64,000 bases of DNA from Saxidomus purpurata (Eukaryota > Mollusca > Bivalvia > Venerida > Veneridae), in assembly GCA_022818135.1 (NCBI GenBank), contig JAFMSR010000001.1, positions 10,187,213-10,251,212 on the forward strand, written 5' to 3'. Below the pieces are notes generated by a model that saw only the letters and a program-made list of their open reading frames with translations, ran no database searches and was not told where the DNA came from. The position numbers and the translations under genes were made by a program. Below, piece by piece: positions 12,645 through 24,600 of this stretch. Each line of letters opens with the position of its first letter. Within the stretch, counting starts at the first letter, position 1.

Positions 12645-15600
12645 ATTACAAATTCGTGTCCGGACTGTAACTTTGTCATGCATTGAAGGGTTTTTAAATA
12701 CTTTGCACACATGTCTAGCACATAAGACGACGGTGTCGCGTGCAAGACCCACATCCCTACCTCAAAGGTGAAGGTCACACTTGGAGTATGAAGGTAATGG
12801 AATCCTCTATATATGCACGCATTCGTGTCCGGACTGTAACTTTGTCATGCATTGAAGGATTTTTAAAATAACAGGCACACATGTCTAGCACATCAAGACG
12901 ACGTGTCCCATGCAAGACCCACGTCCCTAGCTCAAAGGTCAAGGTCATACTTAGAGTTTGAAGGTAATGGATTCCTCTATATAAGCATATATGCACACAT
13001 TCGTGTCCGGACTGTAACTTTGTCATGCATTGAAGGATTTTAAAATAACTTGGCACAAATGTCTAGCACATGAAGACGATGTGCCGCGTGCAAGACCCAC
13101 GTCCCTTGCTCAAAGGTCAAGGTCTACTTAGAGTTTGAAGGTAATGGATTCCTCTATATAAGCATATATGCACACATTCGTGATCCGGACTGTAACTCTG
13201 TCATGCCTTGAAGGATTTTAAAATAATTTGGCACAAATGTCTAGCACATGAAGACGATGTGTCGCGTGCAAGACCCACATCCCTTCCACAAAGGTCAAGG
13301 TCACACTTAGAGTTTATAAGTAATGGAATCCTGTATATATGCATACATTTGTGTCCGGACTATAACTTTTATTATGCTTTGAAGGATTTTAAAATAACTT
13401 GGCACAAATGTCTAGCACATCAGCGGATGTGTCGCGTGCAAGACCCAAGTCCCTACCTCAAAGGTCAAGGTCACACTTAGTGTTTAAAGTAATGGAATAC
13501 TGTATGCATGATTACTCTGTCATGCATGAAAGGATTTTAAAATTACATAGCACATTTATTGAGCACATGGAGAGGACACAGACTGTGAGGCACCTCATTC
13601 GGGGCATGCGCCACTTGTGAGGGACAGCTCTTGTTTGACTTAGAAAGTGTATTGAGCTTGGTTAAGTTTTCTTCTCCCACCTCACTTTTATTTCAAAACC
13701 ATTGGAGGTATTGCTTTGAAACTAACCATACTTGTTTACCATCACGACCTTCATCAACAGACAAGAGGACATAACTCTGTCAAGGTTTTTGACAGAATTA
13801 TGCCCCCTTTTGACTTAGAAAATACATTGAATATGGGTAAAATCCACTTATTGCCTTAACCCTTTGAGATATTGCTTTGAAACTTTTTAATGCTATTTCA
13901 CATCATTACCCCCTTCTGTACGCAAGAGAAGGTAACTCTGTCAGGGATTTGTTTTTAAAAATTATCGACTTAGAATCTTGGTTAAGTTTTTCGTACCAGT
14001 CCACTTTTTGACTGAACTGTTTGAGATATTAATTTGAAAGTTGGAATACTTGTTTACCATCATGATTCCCAAACATGGGCAGGAAAAGGTAATTCTGTCA
14101 AGGATTTTATTTGAATTATGGCCCTTTTTGACTTAGAAACTCAGTTAAAATTTTCATTCTTGTCCACTTATTAACTTAACCATTTGAGATATTACTTTGA
14201 TATTACCATTGTAAGACCTATCTGTAAGCAAAAGAAGATAACTCTGTGAAAAACTTTCTTGATTTGTACTTAGAAATTCCTAGTTAAAGTCTTGTGTGCC
14301 CTTAACTGTCAAAGTTTTGTTTTATTGGCAAGCACTAAAAAAGTCGAGCATGCTGTCCTACTGACAGCTCTTGTTTACTTAGAAAATACATTGAATATGG
14401 GTAAAATCCACTTATTGCCTTTAACCCTTTGAGATATTGCTTTGAAACTTTGAATGCTTGTTTACATCATTACCCCCATCTGTAGGCAAGAGAAGGTAAC
14501 TCTGTCAGGGATTTGTTTTAAAATTTAAGGCCCTTTATCAACTTAGAATCTTGGTTAAGTTTTTCGTACCAGTCCACTTTTTGACTAAACTGTTCGAGAT
14601 ATTACTTTGAAAGTTGGAATACTTGTTTACCATCATGATCCCAAAACATGGGCAGGAGAAGGTAATTCTGTCAAGGATTTTATATGAATTATGGCCCTTT
14701 TTGACTTAGAAACTCGGGTCCACTTGTTGACTTAACCATTTGAGATATTACTTTGAAAGTTAGAGTACTTATGAACCATCATGAGACCTATCTGTAAGCA
14801 AGAGAAGATAACTCTGTGAAAATGTTTCTTGATTTGTACTTAGAAATTCTTAGTTAAAGTAGTTAAAGTCTTGTGTGCCCTTAACTGTCAAAGTTTTGTT
14901 TTATTGGCAAGCACTAAAAAAGTCGAGCGCGCTGTCCTACTGACAGCTCTTGTTCACTGATACTGTAAAAAATGAGAAAGGGTTTCTGGCAACTCTTTTT
15001 CGTGAAGAAACAACGAGAGAAAGTGAAATGTCAACATTGTTTTTGAGTAAATTATTGACACTTTTATTTTCGCTTTTCAGAGACAAGTTCTAGTTGAGTC
15101 ATATAACAGAGCTTTAGATGCATTCAAGAGCTGTAAGGATATCGACAGTTCAAAGAAATTTACTGTTTCAGGTAACCTACCTTCCTTTCTTATATTAATA
15201 GTATAACTATTTTATCTTCTTTTTTGAAGAGTTGAGAAATGCTTCAGGTTATATTATGTCATTGAGTGTTATTAGTCAAAAATGATAGAATGATTGTGCT
15301 GTACGTTGACTCATTGACTCTTCAGTCTTAATTTTCAAGGGTCAAAAGCAAACTTTTATGAATCAAAATGAGATTTTTAAGGGTCAAACCATGGGTCACA
15401 GGGTTTCAAGTCTTGTTTTAAGGTTTGTACATCATATTTTTCAGTTTGTGTTCAGTAACTTCATTGATGTATTTTTGAAAGATTCTTAAATTAGCTAGAT
15501 CTAGCTGCTGATCTCTTTCCAAGGCTCAAAAGTACGTTGTTTCTTGTTTGTCACATATTTTCGCGACCTCGCATGTCCGTGATTTTCATCCATTTTTTCC

Positions 15601-18600
15601 AATTTTTACCATTTTAATACAAAAAAAGTGTCCAAAAATATTCATTGGCATTAACAAATACTAAGGAAGATTATTATATTATTTTATCTTTCAGTAAGTT
15701 TTTTATTGCGGGTTGGTAAATTAAGGCTTTTGGAAGGCGCTGGAGAGAGTCCCTGATAATCATGCAGAGTGAAAATTAAGTCTTAAACAATTTGCAAGTT
15801 AAACTTTTAACACTGGAGTCAATATAAATACACCAAAAAGCAATGCTCTAATTATCATAGACCTTATTATTTGCTCTTACAATTAATATAAACTCACGAC
15901 GATTCACACACTTGAGTTTTAATTTCATATTACTCATCTAGGCGGCCGCACAAACAGCCACTAATTATCTATTCAAGTGTATAATCTAATTAAACAATGC
16001 GCACATTCTTTTGATGACATCATTTATATACTACCTTACCATCCGCATGTTAACAACACCTTTTATTGGCTTGTGCATGGTAATTAGTAACTGACAGAAA
16101 GCAAAAAGGAAAATAAAAGCTCCACCTCTGTTTCTGACTTTCTGTCACGTCACAGCTGATGCAGCCTGAGTGTTTGGAATTAACAAGTTGATTGACATGT
16201 ACGCTAAGAAATCAACGCATGGCTGAAAATTCCTACGGGTCAAATATGACTTGTCGGCCGTTTTTATTGCAGGTCAAATACAGGTATTTCGAGTTTTCAT
16301 GGGTCAAAACTCGGGATCTCAAGTCAACTGAACGCCCTGTTATTGTCTGCTTTGATGCATAGCTGCTTGAAAAAGTATATATTTTAGTTAGTACATACAT
16401 ATTTTTGTACTAGGCACAAATGGGTTAAAGCAAGTTACCTTGTACCTTAACACAAAACGTTTGAAGACCTGGAAGATGAAAAAGTGTAATTTATACTCTT
16501 TACTTCTTTTATAAGACAAAACGATTCATTATGATAATAATTGTTATAATCAAATTATAATAATATATGTACAAAGTTATATGTATGGCATACACTTGAT
16601 TATGATGTATAAAGTGTTATATCAGCATGCTTTAGACAAAATAAATGGAGGCAAGTTGTAGAGAAAAGAGCATTTCAAAAGTCTGTAATTGCAGGGATTG
16701 AAGCTGTTACCTTATCTTGTTTGTAATTTCAGTTGGTGGTCAGAGTGCAAGCTGTATCAAATATGATGTGAGCAGTAAGCCAATCTCTATACATCTCCCA
16801 GTCACTAGATTACTTGCTGGTAAGTTGTTAGTGAGCATTTCTCTATACATCTCCCAGTCACTAGATTACTTGCTGGTAAGTTGTTAGTGAGCATTTCTCC
16901 ATACATCTCCCTGTCACTAGATTACTTGCTGGGAAGTTGTTAGTGAGCATTTCTTCATACATCTCCCAGTCACTAGATTACTTGCTGGTAAGTTGTTAGT
17001 GAGCATTTCTCCATACATCTCCCTGTCACTAGATTACTTGCTGGGAAGTTGTTAGTGAGCATTTCTTCATACATCTCCTAGTCACTAGATTACTGGCTGG
17101 TAAGTTGTTAGTGAGCATTTCTTCATACATCTCCCAGTCACTAGATTACTTGCTGGTAAGTTGTTAGTGAGCACTACTTTTCCATACATCTCCCAGTTAC
17201 TAGATTACTTGCTGGTGAATTGTTAGTGAGCATTTCTCCATACATCACTAGATTACTTGCTGGTGAGTTGTTAATGAGCATTTCTCCATACATCTCCCAG
17301 TCACTAGATTACTTGCTGGTGAGTTGTTGATGAGCAATTGTGGTCTTAGGTCTTCTGAATAAGAAGTTGAAAGTTGATGCATCCAAAAAGTATAGGCTTC
17401 AGTTCAGATCCATGTCTTGAAAATTGATAATTCACAATGGGGCTATTGTGCCAAGTGGTGAATGCTATCTCCCTGTGATTGTATACAATGCTATGATGCA
17501 TAGTATCTTTGTCATATCGCCCTGTGTCACTGTTGCTTCTAATATTAAGTTATTGTTTTTCAGGTCTCCATTCATACTTGGGTCAACATGAAGTGTATTT
17601 TGAATCTCCAGATTGCTGTCTTGCTGTAAGTTTTTGTGTCACTTTTACAATTTACAAGCTAAATGAAAACTAATTCTAGCTTGAACCCTAGCTCTGCCAA
17701 AATTTTCCAACGTGGAAAACACAAACTGCTAATTGGGTAATACAAAAATGTATTAGCAATGATCTAATTTTCGCTATTTTTGCAAATTTCCCACAAAATC
17801 TCGCAAAAGATTCATTTCACATAGATTTTCTGTTAGAGAATTCTCCTTTGGTGAATAAGTCGGAGCAGGGATACGAACTTGCATAATATCTGATTGCAAG
17901 TTTGTTTTAAGTATTTTTTTTTCAATTCATGGGTAGAGACTGCAAAATATTACTTAAACACTTCAGTTGTTATAACTTTTTTGGCAAACTTTCAAGTTAA
18001 ACATGAACATTTGTAACTCACTTTTTTAAAATACGTTTTGTGATTATGTCTCCTACATTACACAGAGGCCTGACCCAGCAGAACTGATAGAGTTACCACT
18101 GAGAGTACAGGTGATGGTGGCACAGTCTAATGCTAACATGTGGAGAAGGAATGGTTATGCTCTAATCAATCAGGTAAATGTGTATCTACGTGAACATTAA
18201 TAGAATATCAGGAATTAATACATCCAAAGGACTGAAAATGTTTGAACCTTTACTTTGCTTTACTAAGCCTGGCCATGCAGTCTGATCATGATCTGCACTT
18301 TTCACGAATTAAGTCCATATTTATTTTTACTTTAAATACTTCATTTAGGAAATAATAAATTGTTCCCTGTATTTTATTGTTGAATAAAATATAGTCAGGA
18401 ATTTGGATGCAAAGTAATTAAATGACGAGTGCGTAGCACGAGTGATTTAATTTTTCGCATCCAAATGCCTGACTGTATTTTATTCACCGATAAAATATAG
18501 GGAACAATTTATTATTTCGATTCTAACACGTTTATTTCTTTGAAAACAATCCCAAACTTTATTTAACGCGTAGTAGTACATCATTGTAACCTTAAAACGC

Positions 18601-21600
18601 GAGATACGATTGGACGCGCTTGTTTACATACGTTATGTCATTTAAGGCACATCGTCCTTCGAAAAACGTGCTGTATTTTATTGTAAAATAAAATGCAGGC
18701 TTTTCCCTACATGTTTATATAGGAAAAGCAGCCACTTGTGTTAGAATTTTACTTTAAATATGGCAATTTACGGTACTGTCCAAATTGAAAGATTAATAAT
18801 TTATCCCCCCGCCGAAGGCGAAGGGGATATTAGAAATGCCCTTCGTCCGTCCGTCCGTCCGTCCGTCCGTGCGTCCGTCCCAATTTTGTCCGAAGCATAA
18901 CTCCAAAAGTACTTGAGCGATTTTCTTCAAACTTCATACACTGACAGAGCACATTGGGAGGAAGTGCAGTGTGTAAGAACAATAACTCTACCTTGCCTAC
19001 TTTTAGAGTTATTCCCCTTTTATCAGATTTACTTGAAAAACTTTGTCCGGAGCATAACTCCAAAAAGTACTTGAGCGATTTTCTTCAAACGTAATACACT
19101 GACATAGCACATTGGTAGGAAGTGCAGTGTGCAAGAACAATAACTCTACCTTGCCTACTTTTAAAGTTATTCCCCTTTTTCAGATTTACTCTAAAAGTTT
19201 TGTCCAGAGCGTAACTCCAAAAGTACTTGAGGGATTTACTTCAAACTTAATACACTGACATAGCACATTGGTAGGAAGTGCAGTGTGCAAGAACAATAAC
19301 TCTACCTTGCCTACTTTTAGAGTTATTCCCCTTTATCAGATTTACTTGTCTGAAGCATAACTCCAAAAGTACTTGAGGGATTTTATTCAAACTTAATACA
19401 CTGACATAGCACATTGGTAGGAAGTGCAGTGTGTAAGAACAATAACTCTACCTTGCCTACTTTTAGAGTTATTCCCCTTTATCAGATTTACTTTAAAATG
19501 TTGTCCAGAGCATAACTCCAAAAGTACTTGAGGGATTTACTTCAAACTTAATACACTGACATAGCACATTGGTAGGAAGTGCAGTGTGCAAGAACAATAA
19601 CTCTACATTGCCTACTTTTAGAGTTATTCCCCTTTATCAGATTTACTTGTTCGAAGCATAACTCCAAAAGTACTTGAGGGATTTTCTTCAAACTTAATAC
19701 ACTGACATAGCACATTGGTAGGAAGTGCAGTGTGCAAGAACAATAACTCTACCTTGCCTACTTTTAGAGTTATTCCCCTTTATCAGATTTACTTGTCCGA
19801 AGCATAACTCCAAAAGTACTTGAGCGATTTTCTTCAAACTTAATACACTGACATAGCACTTGGTAGGAAGTGAAGTGTGCAAGAACAATAACTCTACCTT
19901 GCCTACTTTTAGAGTTATTCCCCTTTATCAGATTTACTTTAAAAGTTTTGTCCAGAGCATAACTCCAAAAGTACTTGAGGGATTTTCTACAAACTTAATA
20001 CACTGACATAGCACATTGGTAGGAAGTGCAGTGTGTAAGAACAATAACTCTACCTTGCCTACTTTTAGAGTTATTCCCCTTTATCGATTTACTTTAAAAG
20101 TTTTGTCCAGAGCATAACTCCAAAAGTACTTGAGGGATTTACTTCAAACTTAATACACTGACATAGCACATTGGTAGGAAGTGCAGTGTGCAAGAACAAT
20201 AACTCTACCTTTGTCTACTTTTAGTCAAATAGAAAAATATCATACCTATACTGATAATGAACATTAATATAATTTTGCAAACCTTCTCTTCATTGCCTTA
20301 TTCTTTTTCCACTTACTTGAAAACTGTACTCAGCATGACCATAACTATACGGCTTTTTAAGGATTTCCTCTCACCAAGTAAAATGTACGAAAGTACAACC
20401 TTCAGGTAACTTTTTCCTGGCGGGGGGATTAACCATGTGTAACATGGCTCTTGTTAGTTTAGAAATTTTAGTGGAAGAAAGGGAAGGGTGATCTTGCCAT
20501 TCTTTGAATTTTGTAATATCAGGCTTGGAAATACTTTGCCAATAGCAGGCTTGATATTAACAGTTGTTAAGTTTTTTCTTTCTTTTGTTTCAGATTTTTT
20601 TCTACCATAATGTGAAGTGTAGAACTGAAATGTATGACAGAGATGTTCTCACACTACAGGTAATGATTGTTATATTAAAATTTTGTACATTATGTGAACT
20701 TTTAAATGTCTCACTGATTGAGAGTTGTGGGTTTGAGTCCAGCTTCTGACCTGACCCATATGTGAGAATATTTACAGTTTCTTACGGAGGATGGGAGTTT
20801 AGTATTGGTCATTCACATGTCATTGAACATTGGGCAAGTAAACTGCTGGTTTGAGCAATTCGAATATACTGTTGAAATGGGAGTTAATACCCAAGGGGGA
20901 AAAATGTAGTTAGATTCTTACAAGACACATTTGTATTAGAGATATCCAGGTTTGTTCTGCACTGAGTTTTATTTTGTAGACGTCTAGGGAGCTTATATAT
21001 CTCTTTCAGATTGGAGCATCTATGACTGATGGAAATGAGTTCTTGTTACATTTGCTGTACAAGTTTGGTCTGACAAACTGGGCAAAGTAAGTTTCATACA
21101 TGTATATTTGTAACTGCCGATTAAATTTGACTGATAGTAGAGCATACATTTGTTTGTGAGCATCAACAAAAAGCTGTTCCCTTTCTTGTGCAGTCATTAT
21201 GCCCCCAAAACGAAGTTTAGGGGGGTAGGAGTCACCCGGTGGTTGGTCGGTCGGTCGGGCGGTCTGTTGCAATTTTCTTGTCCGGAGCATAACTTGAAAA
21301 CTACTAGTTGGAATTCAATACAACTTCATACAATGGTCAAGCACATTGAGAGGAAGTGCAGTGCACAAGAACTATAACTCCATCTTGACTAATTACAGAG
21401 TTATTGCCCTTTGTTACTTTTCCTTGTCCGGAGCATAACTTGAAAACTACTGGTTGGAATTCAATACAACTTCATACAATGATCAATCACAATCAGAGGA
21501 AGTGCAGTGTACAAGAACCATAACTCTATCTTGAGTATTTACTGAGTTATTGCCCTTTGTTACTTTTCCTTGTCCGAAGCATAGCTTGAAAACTACTGGT

Positions 21601-24600
21601 TGGAATTCAATACAACCTCATACAATGGTCAAGTATATTGAGAGAAAGTGCAGTGCACAGGAAACATAACTCTATCTTGACTCATTACAGAGTTATTGCC
21701 CTTTATTACTTTTCCTTGTCCGGAGCATAATTCGAAAACTACTGGTTGGGATTCAATACAACTTCATACAATGGTCAAGCACATTGAGAGGAAGTGCAGC
21801 GCACTGGAACCATGACTCCATCTTGACTAATTGCAGAGTAATTGCCCTTTGTTACTTTTCCTTGTCCGGAGCATTATTCGAAAACTACTAGTAGGAATTC
21901 AATACCACTTCATACAATGGTCAAGCACAATAAGAGGAAGTGCAGCGCACTGGAACCATAACTCCATCTTGACTAATTGCAGAGTTATTGCCCTTTGTTA
22001 CTTTTTCTTGTCCGCAGCATAATTTGAAAACTATTGGTTGGAATTCAATACCACTTCATACAATGGTCAAGCACATTGAGAGGAAGTGCAGTGTACAAGA
22101 ACCATAGCTCTATCTTGAAAAATTACAGAGTTTTTGCCAAGAACAATATCTCTTTTTAGCTTGTTTGCAAGGTATTCTGTTACTACGAACTTCCTCAGTT
22201 TATAAAGCAGTCTTTTGGGGGTATTAATCACATTTAGTGATAGCTCTAGTTTTAGATAAAGGTGAGCCTATAGCATTTACAAATGTAGAAGGAAATCCTT
22301 CCATATCAAACTGCTGCTAGGTCACTTGGGTTCTCTAAAACAGAAAAAGGACGAAATTGAAGAATTCAGAGGTTGGGTTTTGCACAGCAAGGCTCAAGAC
22401 TTACATAGAAAAACATCTGCAGATATAACTGATAGTTTTGAAGCATACATAAAGTATAACTTGCTTGTTTCCATTGTTTAGCATAATTCCCTGTGGCCGG
22501 CATGACTGACTTGTATGTCTGTGTATTATGTGTGCAACATAATTAAAAAAGTGAAAGTTACCTTGGATGACGCTCGTATATTACACAGTAAGTGTGTGAG
22601 CTTGTAAATGAAAAACTGATCTAACTTTATCACATATATCAGCTATAGGAAATTATAAGTGTTTTATGATCAAACACTATATTTCACTTTCATTCAGGGA
22701 AGAGTATGATGTACCTAGCGGACAAGAAGATTCCTTAAGACAGACTGTGCTACTGGCAGAGGAATTCCTTAACTTAGTTGTAATTGTCTTAAGTAAGTAT
22801 ATAAAAAAATTATGTCATAAAAAGAGAAATAAGAATCTTCAAGTTTGATGTTAGGAGTGAAGACATATATTTCTCTGATCCCTATTATGCCCTTGTTTTT
22901 CCCTCATAGTGGTTTTTGGCAGAAAAGCTACAGTGCAGGGTATACATGTAGGTATGACAGTCTGATTGTTTGTTTGGTTTTATGAAAGATACTGATTTCA
23001 TGAGAATTTTTGTGTGAAATTTGTCCTTTTGATCAAGTTCTCATTGTATAATTTGTGATTATTAGTTTTGGCGCTATTCACCTCTTTAACGTCAAAACTA
23101 GCAAATTGTAATAATTTCTTTTAGGATATTTTTCAAGATCACAGGGTTCAAAATTTGTTAGACCGCTTTTGTGCTTCAGTGGTTAGAGTTGCTGTCTTGA
23201 AATCTCATTGAAAGGGTGACATTGATTTTTACTCATCTGCTGACAATGGCAGTTTCTCACGAATGATGGGAGTTGTGTGGTAGAGTGTAGTGCACCAATT
23301 TTTATTTCCGTCTTTCAGGTGAACGATACATGCTTGGTGTAGGGGAGGTAACTAGAGCAGACATTGTGAAAAGGGAAGTTATCCATCAGTTGTGTATATC
23401 ACCGCTTGCTCATAGTGAATTGGCCAAAGCTCTACCAGAAGATGTAAGTTGGCTTTTGGGCATCATTAAAATTTTAATTGAGTCACCATGGGCTTATAAT
23501 AGGCAGATTTCATATTAAACTCAATCCATGTGTCATTCTATCTTCATGTTTTTCATACCTGAAATTTGAAAGCTACATTTCTTCTAGAATTTCTTCTCCT
23601 GGCTTTTTCTCAGCATCCTGGAGTAAGGCTTAAGCTTGACTATTCATTTTTAAATGGTTGGCTACTAGTTCTCGCAGTATTTCTACAAGTTAAGTGCTTA
23701 CTAATTGGTTATCTACTTACTGAAACAATATGTTACAGTCTGTATATACGACATGTGCTTTTCAGACAAATAATGAAACTGGACTGGAGGATGTCGTGCG
23801 GGATGTTGCAGACTTCAAGTAAGAAGATGAATTTATCAATCTTTACCATGCTTGAAAAACAATGTATCTGGCTTGGCATGCAGTGCAGACTATGGTCTGC
23901 CTATTCATCATTAAAACCTGATCATGTTCTTCATTTGTTTATAGTCTATATTGTGCTGAAATGAATACCGGAAATGCTATTCGAATATTTGTCAAACATT
24001 CAAATTATTTTTGAATATTTGGTAAAAATGATCGTTAACAGGCAAAATGCTTGTTGTTGTGATGAAATAAGCACCATAAGTTACTGCTTAGGAATGTCAG
24101 CTTCTGATTCTGTTGTATGTTTAAGCTTTTGCTTGAGCAAAGCACCATTACTGTTACCTTTACTTACGATTATTTTTCTGAAACTTACAAAAGTATTGCT
24201 AGTTTTATTGTAGAATTACGAGCGGTGCCCAAAAATATCGTAGACAACCCTCATAACTTAAAAACGAAGTAAGATTTCTTTAAAAAAATGTCATTTGACA
24301 GTAAACACGATGTATCCTTAGAATTAAGCCAAAGATCATGATGTAAGCTGGTTGATGGGGTGTGTATGTTTAAAAACAAAATTAATGTATTTGTTTGTCT
24401 GACTTTATACTGCAGACGGAAACTGTTACAAACATGTATCTGCAAAGCATAATCATGACAAAATTTTGAAGAAATCTTACTACACATATCTAAGTTACAC
24501 GTGTTGTCTATAAGAATTTGGGATGCGCCTCATATACCTTGATTTAAACAAGTGAATTGGTGTTGCTGCAACATAAAGTATGAAGACTGTTGGTTCTAAG

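Larger units (their letters stand above)
11861..14954 (+). mobile_element. Helitron-like family 2, outer element of a triple nest
   Basis: 5' end AGCTCGACTTTT after GTCATTTTT. 3' end AAAAAGTCGAGCGCGCTGTC, CTACT, GACAGCTCTTGTT at about 14918-14954. Subterminal inverted repeats AGCTCGACTTTT/AAAAGTCGAGC and a GCTGTC-GACAGC hairpin near the 3' end. Interrupted at 12277 by a second copy of the same family; its own sequence resumes at 14376 with ACTTAGAAAATACATTG. No transposase or Rep/helicase coding sequence. Confidence 0.85.

Noticed and set aside
12456..12778. Glycine-rich minus-strand ORFs
   Set aside because: They are translations of a poly-C run and GTCC repeats inside a Helitron-like element.
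18860..20210. CRISPR-like regular repeats
   Set aside because: Units of about 150 bp are adjacent with no unique spacers, and the genome is clearly eukaryotic; this is the internal array of a transposon.
23566..23964. 132-codon ORF overlapping a UBR1 exon
   Set aside because: It reads a different frame from the true exon 23766-23818 ([17 protein letters not shown]) and runs through both splice sites.
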